64,000 nt of DNA from Pseudoalteromonas luteoviolacea S2607. GTDB taxonomy: Bacteria; Pseudomonadota; Gammaproteobacteria; Enterobacterales; Alteromonadaceae. Positions 44,923 through 53,626 of the stretch are shown here, piece after piece. The stretch covers positions 1 through 64,000 of the forward strand of contig NZ_AUXV01000018.1 in assembly GCF_001625575.1 (NCBI RefSeq). The letters are read 5' to 3'. The position numbers and the translations under genes were made by a program. Each line of letters starts with the position of its first letter. Position 1 is the stretch's first letter. The notes under the pieces are model-generated. The model was not told where the DNA came from and made no database searches. It was given only the letters and a program-made list of their open reading frames with translations.

Positions 44923-46581
44923 ATGATTGAGTCAATAAGTGCAAAAAATTATAAATCATTTGATTTTGTTGATGTTGATGTAAAGAATATAAATGTATTT
45001 TTAGGTTCAAATAGTTGCGGTAAGAGTTCGATAATTAATCTCCTGTTAATGATGTCTCAAACTGCTGAATCTTATACTACTTATGATAGTATCCTGAAGC
45101 TCAACGGTGGGAAAAGTAGCTTAGGTGAATCAATTAATATATTTCCAAACAAGAATGAAAATGAAGTGATTGAAATTGGGTTTAGCCTGACGAGTAAATC
45201 TATTACTTCCCACGTTCGGAGATATAGCATATTTGAACTAATTCAAGAATTAGAGCACTACACAAGAAGAGGTAACTATATAAAGAGAAAAGAAAGTGGT
45301 GAGTGGGCGAGAAAAGGTTATATAGAAATAGCAAAACTTCTAGATAAAATGTATGAAGTTCATTCAAAAATGGATGGGGATAGACTTAGAAGAAATGAGT
45401 TGAATTCAGTAAAGTCAATTGTTTCGAAGGTTATCTCCCCAGTGAACAGATACTTGAAGTTAGACAAAAAACTGAGCGATAAATATGACGTTTCCCAAGT
45501 GTCAACAAAAAGAGCTTCTGAGTTCATTGAATTTGCTTTTGGTGCAGGATTAATAGAAACCACACCTAAAAAAGTAGTTTATAAAATAGGTTACAACTCA
45601 ACAAGGTTGGAATGTGAGTTAAAAGGGGTTTCAATATTTAATGCCAAAGGAAAGGTTATCTATGGGATATCCATATCTAAATCTAATAAGATTGACTTGG
45701 AAAGTGATATCATAGACAAGTCTGTTCTTGATAGGTCTAGGCTTGATATTATTAGGGGTATTAATTTAAAAGATATAACTTTGTTTAATGATGACTTTAC
45801 TATTAACTGCCCAAATCCTTTTGCTCAATTCATTAGGGACCAAATTAGTGCAATATTAACAATGTTTGCTTCATACCTGTCTGAAACAAACATAAACCAT
45901 GTAACGCCCTTAAGGGCTTTTCCTCAGCGTTATTATTTACTTGAAAAGTCAGCACATCACACCACATTAAGTAGTGATGATGGTTCTCAGTTGGCTGAGA
46001 TATTAAAGAATAATAAACAGATATTAGATAAAATCAATGTTCTTTTAAAAGATTTTGATATAAAGGTATCAACATCTAAAACAAATGACATAATACATAG
46101 GATTACGGTAAAGCAGGGGCCCGTAACTCTCGAGTTAACGGATGTTGGTTTTGGTATATCACAAGTTCTTCCTATTTTAGTTCAAGCCTACCTATCACCT
46201 GAAGAGTCCATAACTATAATTGAACAGCCCGAAATACATTTGCATCCAAAAATGCAGGCATGGCTTGCATCAGCCTTAGTTTTCATCTCAATGAAGGAAA
46301 ATAAAAAGTTTATTATCGAAACTCATAGCGAAACGATAGTTAAACGACTTCAAATACTTATGCTTGATGAAGAGGTCGATTTTAGTTTAGATCATTTGAA
46401 TATATATCACTTTGAAAGGGTTAGGGGTGGAAAAACCACTATAAAGAATGTGCCTTTTACTGAGTATGGTGATATTGAGTGGCCTCAAGACTTTATGGAT
46501 ATGGAGATTTCAGATGCAATTAAACTTCAGGAGCTTAAAGTTAAAAGAATTATGAAGGTTAGAGGTGAACAGAGTGTTTGA
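44923..46581 (+). CDS. AAA (SMC/OLD-like) ATPase of a two-gene operon
   Basis: A 552-aa protein. Start 44923 (MIESISAKNYKSF) is chosen as the usual family start. Walker A is GSNSCGKSS at 28-36; the signature region is LTDVGFGISQVLPILVQA; Walker B is ITIIEQPEIHLHP near 430; the switch His is in FIIETHSET. There is no TOPRIM domain. It resembles DUF3696-type ATPases found with nucleases in defence loci. Its end overlaps the start of the next gene, so the two proteins probably form a complex. Codon use is AT-rich like the rest of the island. Confidence 0.8.
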   Translation: MIESISAKNYKSFDFVDVDVKNINVFLGSNSCGKSSIINLLLMMSQTAESYTTYDSILKLNGGKSSLGESINIFPNKNENEVIEIGFSLTSKSITSHVRRYSIFELIQELEHYTRRGNYIKRKESGEWARKGYIEIAKLLDKMYEVHSKMDGDRLRRNELNSVKSIVSKVISPVNRYLKLDKKLSDKYDVSQVSTKRASEFIEFAFGAGLIETTPKKVVYKIGYNSTRLECELKGVSIFNAKGKVIYGISISKSNKIDLESDIIDKSVLDRSRLDIIRGINLKDITLFNDDFTINCPNPFAQFIRDQISAILTMFASYLSETNINHVTPLRAFPQRYYLLEKSAHHTTLSSDDGSQLAEILKNNKQILDKINVLLKDFDIKVSTSKTNDIIHRITVKQGPVTLELTDVGFGISQVLPILVQAYLSPEESITIIEQPEIHLHPKMQAWLASALVFISMKENKKFIIETHSETIVKRLQILMLDEEVDFSLDHLNIYHFERVRGGKTTIKNVPFTEYGDIEWPQDFMDMEISDAIKLQELKVKRIMKVRGEQSV

Positions 46582-47581
46582 TTTTAATTCATATTGCTTT
46601 TGCCCTAAAATAATTGAAGAAAGGTTCTCTGATTCAGAGTTTTTTCACTTAACCTTGATTCCAAATACAATTAATTCATCACATCACGTGATTGTGGATA
46701 TTAACGAGGAGCTTTGGGCAGAGTATACGAGAAGGGTTAGTGATGACGTAGTTGCTTACACAAATTTGAAGACGTGGAGAACACTATTAAACACAAAGAA
46801 AAATAAAATACTTTATTCAAGAGTGGGTTCAGTTGGCAGTGTATCGCCAGAATTTTTGACTGAGCTAACTCTAGATGCTCCCATTACATCAAGGAAGTAT
46901 ATTGTTACAAATCATAATGATGACTACAAGAAGGATATAAGCAAACTAAAGGAAAATGGTGTGGATCTTTTGTCGGATTTCAATATATCCAATTCAGCAG
47001 AGGATGAGACTAGGGTTATTGCCTTTAAACCTAGTAAGTTTTACATAGACCTAATTCATGCCCTTTCGATGGTAAGTTGCAATCGTGCTAGTAAACTAGA
47101 AAATGAACATAATGATTACTTGAGGAGTTTATTGGATTTTAAAGGATATATTATAAAGGATCAAACGAGGTCTGGGTTTTCGTCGTCAAGGAAGGGGATG
47201 GGAAGTTTAGATTTACAGGTTATGAGCAATAACTCTCCTGTTTCAATTATAGAGTCGTTGCGTCTAGCTAGTGTTGATAAAAATAACATTATTGAACATT
47301 ATAATAAGCTAATTGATAACTATAATAGCTTGAGACTTTCGAATGTTCACATTGTTGTTTACTTTAACAAATCTGATCGATTCTTTTTGAGTTTTTATGA
47401 AAAATATAAAGAATATATATCTTCTTTAAGTAGTGGAGATTTTGATTCTGATGTGGAGTTTACTTCATTAAAAGAAGTTGATATCAAAGATTTCAGCGCA
47501 ATGAGGGCATTTGAACACAAGGGACAGATAAACGGTCACTCCTTTACATGTTCACATACTTGTATAAGTTTTAGTAGTTAA
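46574..47581 (+). CDS. ATPase partner, possible PD-(D/E)xK-like nuclease
   Basis: A 335-aa protein that I do not recognise as a named family. GTG at 46574 has AGAGG eight bases upstream; a GTG at 46565 is also possible. Near residues 205-225 is GMGSLDLQVMSN, then PVSIIESLRL, reminiscent of a restriction-fold core (G-x-x-D-L ... I-E-x-L) although the usual Lys after Glu is replaced. It overlaps the ATPase gene. A nuclease or effector role is inferred from context only. Confidence 0.6.
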   Translation: MFDFNSYCFCPKIIEERFSDSEFFHLTLIPNTINSSHHVIVDINEELWAEYTRRVSDDVVAYTNLKTWRTLLNTKKNKILYSRVGSVGSVSPEFLTELTLDAPITSRKYIVTNHNDDYKKDISKLKENGVDLLSDFNISNSAEDETRVIAFKPSKFYIDLIHALSMVSCNRASKLENEHNDYLRSLLDFKGYIIKDQTRSGFSSSRKGMGSLDLQVMSNNSPVSIIESLRLASVDKNNIIEHYNKLIDNYNSLRLSNVHIVVYFNKSDRFFLSFYEKYKEYISSLSSGDFDSDVEFTSLKEVDIKDFSAMRAFEHKGQINGHSFTCSHTCISFSS

Positions 47582-47706
47582 ATTGGGTAATGAAAGTCGG
47601 AGTGCTCTATTGAACCCTTCGACTTTCACATTCCTTTTTTTCGTTGGAAATATTGAAATTGACTTCAATTTTTTAGTACTAGTGCTGATGTCGCTTTTAA
47701 CAGAAA

Positions 47707-48972
47707 ACATATGGGACAGGAACATTTTTATTGCCTAAACTAGACTCTTTTACTACTGTTTAAATATCCAGTTTTTGGCGGGGTTAGAAAAGAATGGCAC
47801 GAGCAAGGAAAGCTCAGATAGATTTGTCGTCGACACCTTATTATCACTTAATAGCACGGTGTGTACGCCGTGCTTTTTTGTGTGGCGACGATAAGTACTC
47901 AGGTAAAAACCTTGACCATAGGCGTACATGGTTAGTTGAACGCATAAAACAGCTAAGTGAAGTATTTGCGATAGAAATTGCTGCGTATGCCATCATGAGT
48001 AATCACTATCATTTGGTCGTGAAGGTGAATAGACGACAAGCACTGGATTGGTCAGGTGATGAAGTGATATCACGATGGTATCAGCTATACAATGGAAGCC
48101 CTGTCATAGATGGGTACTTGAGAGGAGAGCCGCTCAGCGACGCAAGTAGAGAGTTAGTGGTTGAGTTAATAGAAAAATGGCGAGCAAGGCTCTATGACAT
48201 CAGTTGGTTTATGAAGAACCTCAATGAATATATCGCGAAAGAGGCCAACAAAGAAGATAATTGCACGGGTAAATATTGGGAGGGGCGATATAAATCGCAA
48301 GCTTTATTAGATGAAACGGGTTTACTCAGTTGTATGGCGTACGTGGATTTAAATCCGATACGAGCGGAGATGGCAAACACGCTTGAAGGCAGCGACTTCA
48401 CGTCGATTCAAGCGCGAATAAAGCACTTTCAATATACCGATATAGTTAAGGAAGAGTCAAAACTAAATGGGGAAGAGCACCAAACTGCGCTATCTAAGTG
48501 GCTAAAGCCATTTGGTGGCAGGGTGCATGAGTATGCATTACCATTTTCGTTACTAGATTACCTTGAACTGGTTGATTGGACGGGCCGACATGTTCATCCC
48601 AAAAAGAAAGGGTATATACCGAAAGAGACACCCAATATACTTGCGTTACTCAATATTGAAGAGATAATCTGGTTAGATAGGATACAAAATTACGCAAAAC
48701 GGTATGCGAATTTTGTAGGCTCTCAGTCAGTATTGAAAGCACATGCAGCCAAAAATGATGTGAGTTGGTACAAGGGGGTTGGCTAGGTTTGATCTTAGCT
48801 TAGCTTTCTACCATTTGGATTTTTTAGATGCTTAATGATTATGAGGATATTCCTAACTCGAAAGTCCTTCTGGTAGAGAGCTGAATTAGAGTTAATACTT
48901 CGAATTTAGTTAGGTTATAGAGAACGTATATAGTTGTACTCTAACTAGGTTTCTATAAATGTGCCTGTCCTA
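47707..48972. mobile_element. REP-associated transposase unit with inverted GGGACAGG ends
   Basis: The sequence ATGGGACAGGAACA near 47710 and its inverse TGTGCCTGTCCTAG near 48958 bracket the Y1 transposase gene. Similar GTGCCTGTCC-type sites also occur at about 49138 and, as GGGACAGGCACAG, at 50911. These conserved motifs are probably the REP-like sites recognised by the transposase. Confidence 0.6.
47794..48786 (+). CDS. REP-associated tyrosine transposase (TnpA-REP)
   Basis: A 330-aa HUH/Y1 transposase. The HUH motif is AAYAIMSNHYHLVVKV, and the start PYYHLIARCVRRAFLCGDD is characteristic of the family. The active Tyr is expected in the LNEYIAKEANKEDN helix. REP transposases act on REP palindromes as domesticated single-strand nucleases and rarely move themselves. 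GGGACAGG motifs lie on both sides. It is longer than the usual 150-220 aa, as in other marine gammaproteobacteria. Confidence 0.88.
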   Translation: MARARKAQIDLSSTPYYHLIARCVRRAFLCGDDKYSGKNLDHRRTWLVERIKQLSEVFAIEIAAYAIMSNHYHLVVKVNRRQALDWSGDEVISRWYQLYNGSPVIDGYLRGEPLSDASRELVVELIEKWRARLYDISWFMKNLNEYIAKEANKEDNCTGKYWEGRYKSQALLDETGLLSCMAYVDLNPIRAEMANTLEGSDFTSIQARIKHFQYTDIVKEESKLNGEEHQTALSKWLKPFGGRVHEYALPFSLLDYLELVDWTGRHVHPKKKGYIPKETPNILALLNIEEIIWLDRIQNYAKRYANFVGSQSVLKAHAAKNDVSWYKGVG

Positions 48973-49164
48973 GTTTTTATATATCTCCATTTGGATTTTT
49001 TAGATGCTTAATGATTATGAAGATATTCCTAACTCGAAAGTCCTTCTGATAGGAAGCTGCATTAGAGTTAATATTTTGAATTTAGTTGGGTTATAGGGAA
49101 TGTATATAGTTGTACTCTAACTAGGTTTCTATAAATGTGCCTGTTCTAGTTTTTATATATCTCC
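48811..49164. repeat. Two tandem copies of a 176-bp unit
   Basis: Copies start at 48811 and 48987 with CCATTTGGATTTTTTAGATG and end with ATATATCTCC. They differ at roughly one base in twelve. Each contains AAATGTGCCTGTCC or AAATGTGCCTGTTC, the transposase-associated motif. No coding frame is convincing. They are best seen as a duplicated end of the REP transposase unit. Confidence 0.88.
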
Positions 49165-49516
49165 AAAAATCATTTCATGACCATATTCGGTTCTTTACCA
49201 AACAAAGTACAGCAAACGTAACTGTACTTTATTTACTACTGTAATAAATCGTGTGTATTTTGTTGTGAGGCTGTTTGTGACAGCAAGCGAGTGTCTAAAA
49301 GGGGACTGTTTTTTTGGAAGTTGGATGTTTTCGCTTTACTTAAAAAAGTAAATGGATGGGCTCTTACGCTCTGTTGGTAGGCTTATGTTGTATTCGTTCA
49401 TCAATTAAATCTGACAGTGGAAATTGTGTTTAATTCGACCGTTTTAGAGTTGGTTGACTAATACTAGTGGGCATCGAAAAATGAACAAGTGTGTGAGAGT
49501 ATTTCTGACGTAATTT
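49165..49516. other. Non-coding stretch in the island
   Basis: About 350 bases without a supported gene. It lies after the 176-bp repeats and before the convergent unknown gene. I see no terminator or repeat of note. Confidence 0.4.
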
Positions 49517-49972
49517 TTAGATTTCGAAATAAATCTGGTTGAAATTATAATCATGCATAAATGTAAACATGATTCTATCAATTATCTCTTTGTCATCAGA
49601 AAATATATTTATAACGCAATATTTAGACAATTTAAAGTGGTTGTTGTGATAATGTACTTCTGCTAAAAAATCACCATTATATATGATGTTTGTAATAGGC
49701 TTCCCTCTGGTTTGTGTAGTTTTATTGTAATATATTTCTGAGCCATCCTTGAACTTGAATGATTTCGGTGCTGAAATTCTACTGACTTCAATTTCATGGT
49801 TGTCGTAGTAGGTTTTTTTAAATACATCCCCAGAGAATATTGTTTTTTTATTTCTCTTGAGTTGTATTTGAAGTGATTTTTTTATTGAGTAGTCTAATCC
49901 TGCACTATCATTGATTTTATATCTTGTATGAAATAGTAGCCAATTTGCTTTTCTAACCTTTATTTTTATCAT
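49517..49972 (-). CDS. Unknown beta-rich protein, paralogue of 50019-50456
   Basis: A 151-aa protein of unknown family. It aligns end to end with the 145-aa neighbour: GLDYSIKKS / GLNYSIKDS, IFSGDVFKKTYYDNHEIEVS / IFEGDVLKKTYFEGCEVEVS, APKSFKFKDGS / APKTFKFKDDS, and IFSDDKEI near the end with FMHDYNF. Short alternating strands suggest a tubby/LURP-one-like barrel. No signal peptide. The ribosome site is weak. Confidence 0.65.
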   Translation of the reverse strand: MIKIKVRKANWLLFHTRYKINDSAGLDYSIKKSLQIQLKRNKKTIFSGDVFKKTYYDNHEIEVSRISAPKSFKFKDGSEIYYNKTTQTRGKPITNIIYNGDFLAEVHYHNNHFKLSKYCVINIFSDDKEIIDRIMFTFMHDYNFNQIYFEI

Positions 49973-50018
49973 TTTTAGTCTGTTGATTTTTAAGTTGTAA
50001 AAATGGTTTTATTGTGGT

Positions 50019-50456
50019 TTATATTTTTTCAAAATTATAATCGTGCATGAATGAAAACATTACTTTGTCGGCGATTTCTTTGTCATCAGAGAATATTTTT
50101 ATATTCCATGAGTCATGTAACTTTAACCAGTTGTAACGATAACTTACTTCAGCTAAGAACTTGCCTTTATATAAAATCTTTCTAGTCAGAGTGCCGTTAG
50201 TTTTTGTCGCTCTACAATAATCTATATCAGAGTCATCTTTAAATTTGAAAGTTTTAGGTGCATAGCGTCGACTTACTTCCACTTCGCAACCTTCAAAGTA
50301 GGTCTTTTTTAATACATCGCCTTCAAAGATTGATTTTTTGCCTCTTTCAAGTGTGGTTTCTATTGAATCTTTAATTGAGTAGTTCAGGCCTACATTATCC
50401 TCTACTACATACCGGGTAAAAAACCAATCCATTCTTCGAATCGTAACATTAATCAT
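50019..50456 (-). CDS. Unknown beta-rich protein, paralogue of 49517-49972
   Basis: A 145-aa protein, upstream copy of a tandem gene pair on the minus strand (46-base gap). TAGGTATAAG precedes the start. It shares at least half of its residues with the other copy, including FKFKDDS and FSDDKEIADKVMFSFMHDYN. The tandem duplication is old, as the two have diverged. Function unknown; a lipid-binding barrel is one possibility by secondary structure only. Confidence 0.65.
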   Translation of the reverse strand: MINVTIRRMDWFFTRYVVEDNVGLNYSIKDSIETTLERGKKSIFEGDVLKKTYFEGCEVEVSRRYAPKTFKFKDDSDIDYCRATKTNGTLTRKILYKGKFLAEVSYRYNWLKLHDSWNIKIFSDDKEIADKVMFSFMHDYNFEKI

Positions 50457-50607
50457 TCTTATACCTAGCTGATAATTATCGAGACCTTGTGAGATTTATA
50501 AAATGATAACTGTTATTTTTCGCTAAACTTTAAAAAAATCACTGAATTAAAAGGCTGAAAACCTATCATGAGTAACTTAGTTGGATTATATTTTTTTTCA
50601 TTACAAA

Positions 50608-50895
50608 TCAATATTGATATGCCGTCAACTGATTTAATATCACTGCATCTTCACAATGGCTTGCAAATGTATGTCGCATGACATGAGTGCATTGGCCATT
50701 TGGTAGTTGGTTACCAGCTCTGTTGATAGCTCGCTCGAATGCCTTTCTAGAGTCGATGAATAGTCGGCCTGTCTTTTTGGGTATCACTTCGTATAGTGAT
50801 TGACTGATTGGTACGCTGCGATTCTTTTTGCCTTTGGTGTTTACGAAAGTGACTTTGTACGTCTTACCGGATTTGATTACATGGGAACCGTGCAA
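50608..50895 (-). pseudogene. Truncated integrase remnant
   Basis: It matches the C-terminal third of the island integrase (SHVIKSG-x-TYKVTFVN, HVMRHTFASH) but the 5' two thirds are missing and 33 codons including the catalytic Tyr have been deleted, joining FASH to CEDAV. The deletion lies between short CTTG-containing repeats in the intact gene (near 42880 and 42978). The 5' end is cut at a GGGACAGGCACAG motif. It cannot be active. Confidence 0.88.
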
Positions 50896-50926
50896 ACTAG
50901 GAAATATATGGGACAGGCACAGTTTT

Positions 50927-51220
50927 GTTCAATTTTGTTTTGGAAGTTTGGGCTGCTAAAAAGAGCATAAAGCTTGAGCTTATTAAGCTAGGGAGTCCTT
51001 ATCAGAACGGTTTTGTTGAGCGATTTAATTGCAGCTATCGAGAACAAGTATTGGTTTATATCTGTTTGAGTCACTTCGGCAGGTTCGTGACATTACAGAT
51101 AAATGGTTAGATATTTATAATTTGAACGGCCTCACGATGCGTTAGGAGAGTAAACTCCAATGGGCTATCTTGAGGCAGCATAACTCTACTAATGAACTCT
51201 ACTAAAGCTGGCAACCAAAA
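50927..51220 (+). pseudogene. IS3-family transposase (OrfB) C-terminal remnant
   Basis: The translated pieces KLGSPYQNGFVERFNCSYR, ITDKWLDIYN and ERPHDALGE are the conserved end of IS3-group integrase-type transposases, but they are spread over two frames and include stops. The catalytic Asp residues and ORF A are absent. The fragment abuts the REP-type motif at 50911. Confidence 0.82.
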
Positions 51221-51250
51221 CCAGCTTCTTTATGGTCTGGCTAAACAAAC

Positions 51251-52207
51251 CTAATTGCTACAAATGATATCGAAGTAATGTTGATTGAATACTTCAGGTT
51301 TCACGTTGATTGCGATTGTTTGTTTTGGTTTTGTAGCCCATTCATCAATTGGAAAAACTCGCTCTGAACTTTTATATAAAGTGTGACCTTTTGCGGGTCC
51401 TTCAGTTATGACTCGTATGTGTCCTTGCTTTGTCGTAAAAATTTCGGGTGTGACTAAGTACATGATTGCCGAGGAGTCATGTACGTAAAATCCATCTAGG
51501 CCAAGGTCATCATAGTAAAACTTTGCATAAAAACGTGTAATGTCATAAATAAATTGGCCGTATGTTGGACTGTGAGTTCTAACTTTCTCTAAATACGCAT
51601 TTGACATCAAGGTTTGTTGAGTAACATCTAACCCAACAATGGTGACAGGCCAATCTGCATTGATAACGATGTCTGCCGCAAGAGGGTCTCCGTAAACATT
51701 CGCTTCTGCAAATGGTGTCAGATTGCCAGTATGGCCATTATGTCCAAAGGCACCACCCATAATGATGACCTCTTTTACTAGCTTTCCGATTTCAGGCGCT
51801 TTCTGAATTGCCAGCGCTAAATTCGTGAGCCTGCCTACTGCAACTAACGTGATTTCTCCCGGGTGTTTTTTAACTGTTTCAATAATATAATCATGTGCGA
51901 TGAGGGGTGATAAGTTTGTATTTATGTGGTCTGGTATCTCAATATTACCCAAACCATTATCTCCATGCACAAGGGTTGCAGGCTCTGTTTTAACTTGATC
52001 TAGCGGTGTATTGACGCCCTGAGCAACCTCAGCAAGCATACCAAACTTTTGTTTTAAATAAAGTGCATTGCGGGTTGTGTTTTCTATACTTGCATTGCCA
52101 AAAGTTGTTGTAATTCCAACTACTTCAATATCCTGACAGGCATGTGCGAGTAGAAGTGCCATTGCGTCGTCAATACCTGGGTCTGTATCAAATATTATTT
52201 TTTTCAT
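51251..52207 (-). CDS. Inosine/uridine-preferring nucleoside hydrolase
   Basis: A 318-aa protein. Start 52207 (MKKIIFDTDPGIDDAMAL) has GAGGA upstream. DTDPGIDDA is the calcium-binding Asp cluster of the family. Other marks are GITTTFGNA, VHGDNGLGN, GALGR-like VGRLTNLALA, IIMGGAFGHNGH and VHDSSA near the C terminus (the last Asp ligand). It hydrolyses N-ribosidic bonds of nucleosides. In an island with defence cargo it might serve salvage or nucleotide depletion; the sequence looks like a normal metabolic enzyme. Confidence 0.9.
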   Translation of the reverse strand: MKKIIFDTDPGIDDAMALLLAHACQDIEVVGITTTFGNASIENTTRNALYLKQKFGMLAEVAQGVNTPLDQVKTEPATLVHGDNGLGNIEIPDHINTNLSPLIAHDYIIETVKKHPGEITLVAVGRLTNLALAIQKAPEIGKLVKEVIIMGGAFGHNGHTGNLTPFAEANVYGDPLAADIVINADWPVTIVGLDVTQQTLMSNAYLEKVRTHSPTYGQFIYDITRFYAKFYYDDLGLDGFYVHDSSAIMYLVTPEIFTTKQGHIRVITEGPAKGHTLYKSSERVFPIDEWATKPKQTIAINVKPEVFNQHYFDIICSN

Positions 52208-52324
52208 TAGATTCCTCATGCATTTAGAACGATACAAAAGCTATCATAACATTACATGTGTCAGCATATCACTTACATCATCTTATTATTTAAATCGGCA
52301 GAACAATACTAGAGTAATATAGGG

Positions 52325-52577
52325 CAGGCAGGTTCTTATCTTGCTGACTTTGGTGATGTGAGCTTTACAGCTTTCGATCTAAAAATGATGGGATTCAACG
52401 TTAACTATTACAGCCCTCTCAGGTGCGCATTTCGAAGGGTCTTTTGTGTATACCGCTTTTTGCAAGCCAATTGATTACAACAAGATGCCTTTGCCTAAAG
52501 AGAATATGGAACACCGAGAGGGTGGGTTTGATTTGGGCTTCGGTTTTGGTTCAAATAAAGAACAGAAAGGAGTTTAG
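52325..52577 (+). pseudogene. Frameshifted gene remnant, unknown
   Basis: Two reading frames in sequence look coding: SYLADFGDVSFTAFDLKMMG (to about 52395), then after a frame change ITALSGAHFEGSFVYTAFCK through DLGFGFGSN to a stop at 52577. They read like one protein broken by a frameshift, missing its N terminus. I cannot name the family. It ends two bases before the next gene's start, and AAAGGAG for that gene lies within its last codons. Confidence 0.4.
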
Positions 52578-52579
52578 CA

Positions 52580-52804
52580 ATGGATAAGGCTATTGAGTTT
52601 TCGAGAGGAAACATTGTGGCGCTCGTTTTGTTTTTTTCATTATGGACATGTCTATATGCTGGAGTCGAATTATTCAAAACAATGGCAGACATTAAGTTTT
52701 TTACCAAGTGTGTTGATGAAGGCGCAGTGCAAATATTTGATGAATCTAAGGGGCGCGAGATTAGGGTGGAATGTAAAGTAAAGGGGGTATCATCAGAGTA
52801 CTAG
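52580..52804 (+). CDS. Small membrane protein, unknown
   Basis: A 74-aa protein with one helix (IVALVLFFSLWTCLYAGVEL) and a polar C terminus with two Cys. AAAGGAG precedes the ATG. It follows the frameshifted remnant directly, so it may once have been the downstream gene of that operon. Function unknown. Confidence 0.55.
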   Translation: MDKAIEFSRGNIVALVLFFSLWTCLYAGVELFKTMADIKFFTKCVDEGAVQIFDESKGREIRVECKVKGVSSEY

Positions 52805-52918
52805 GAGAATAATCCATTTCTGATTTAGTGTATTTGCAGCCACACAGTGTTGTTTTTTTTAAAAATGCAGGGTCTAATTTAGATGTGGCTAATTAATTCT
52901 CCAAAGCAAGGAGTGAGA

Positions 52919-53626
52919 ATGGATATATTAAATAATTCTTGGTTAGTAGGGATTAGTACTGGAATACTTAGCGGGATTATAGTTTATTGGATTGTAAACT
53001 ATCTATTTTCTCAACGAGATGAAAAACTATTAGCACAGAGTATTTTAAGTGCTAATAGAGAGATCTTGTATGCTCTTCGTCCAGAGGTTTCGGAAAAGCA
53101 TATGCCGAGTTCTGAGGTTGTAGATTCATTGAGGAATGCAACAGCAAGGAAATATAATTTAGAGTCGTACCTTCTCTATGATATTAAAAGTATCTCGGAA
53201 GAGTTAATAAAGGAGATTATGGACTCTAGCTTTATTTCTTCAGAAGTAAAGATACAGCACTGTAATGCTTTAAAGGAGCTGTCAAAGTCGGCTAGAGAGG
53301 AGGAAGTATCTGAGCAACAAAAAAATGAAAGGCTTGTAAATGATGTTGTGTATAAAGATAAACTAGTAGTTCTTTTTAGTTTAATTATAGCGATGTTTAC
53401 TGGTCTATTCTCTCTTTATGCATACTTATCCACTTCTATGTCTTCGCCTTCACCTTTGACTTTAGTAGATTTAGTTTCTAAAACTGTACTTCCTATTGCA
53501 ATTATAATAGTAGGTGCAGTCATGCTGTTGAATTTAGTGATAGTTGGATATGACTTAAAGCACAAGAGGCTGCGTAAAAACCTTCGTGTTCAAGAGCCCG
53601 GCAATAGTGAAGGCAGTAGTAAATAG
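52919..53626 (+). CDS. Three-helix membrane protein with cytoplasmic helix, unknown
   Basis: A 235-aa protein. Start 52919 (MDILNNSWLV) has AAGGAGTGAG upstream. There is one N-terminal helix (VGISTGILSGIIVYWIV), a charged helical middle of about 120 residues and two C-terminal helices (LVVLFSLIIAMFTGLFSLYA and LPIAIIIVGAVMLLNLVIVG). Its stop overlaps the next start in TAGTG. I do not recognise it. The helix-rich cytoplasmic part between membrane anchors resembles the layout of some defence effectors, but that is only a structural impression. Confidence 0.65.
   Translation: MDILNNSWLVGISTGILSGIIVYWIVNYLFSQRDEKLLAQSILSANREILYALRPEVSEKHMPSSEVVDSLRNATARKYNLESYLLYDIKSISEELIKEIMDSSFISSEVKIQHCNALKELSKSAREEEVSEQQKNERLVNDVVYKDKLVVLFSLIIAMFTGLFSLYAYLSTSMSSPSPLTLVDLVSKTVLPIAIIIVGAVMLLNLVIVGYDLKHKRLRKNLRVQEPGNSEGSSK

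Noticed and set aside
46574..47581. Septu (PtuB) assignment for the ATPase partner
   Set aside because: No HNH motif could be found in the partner protein.
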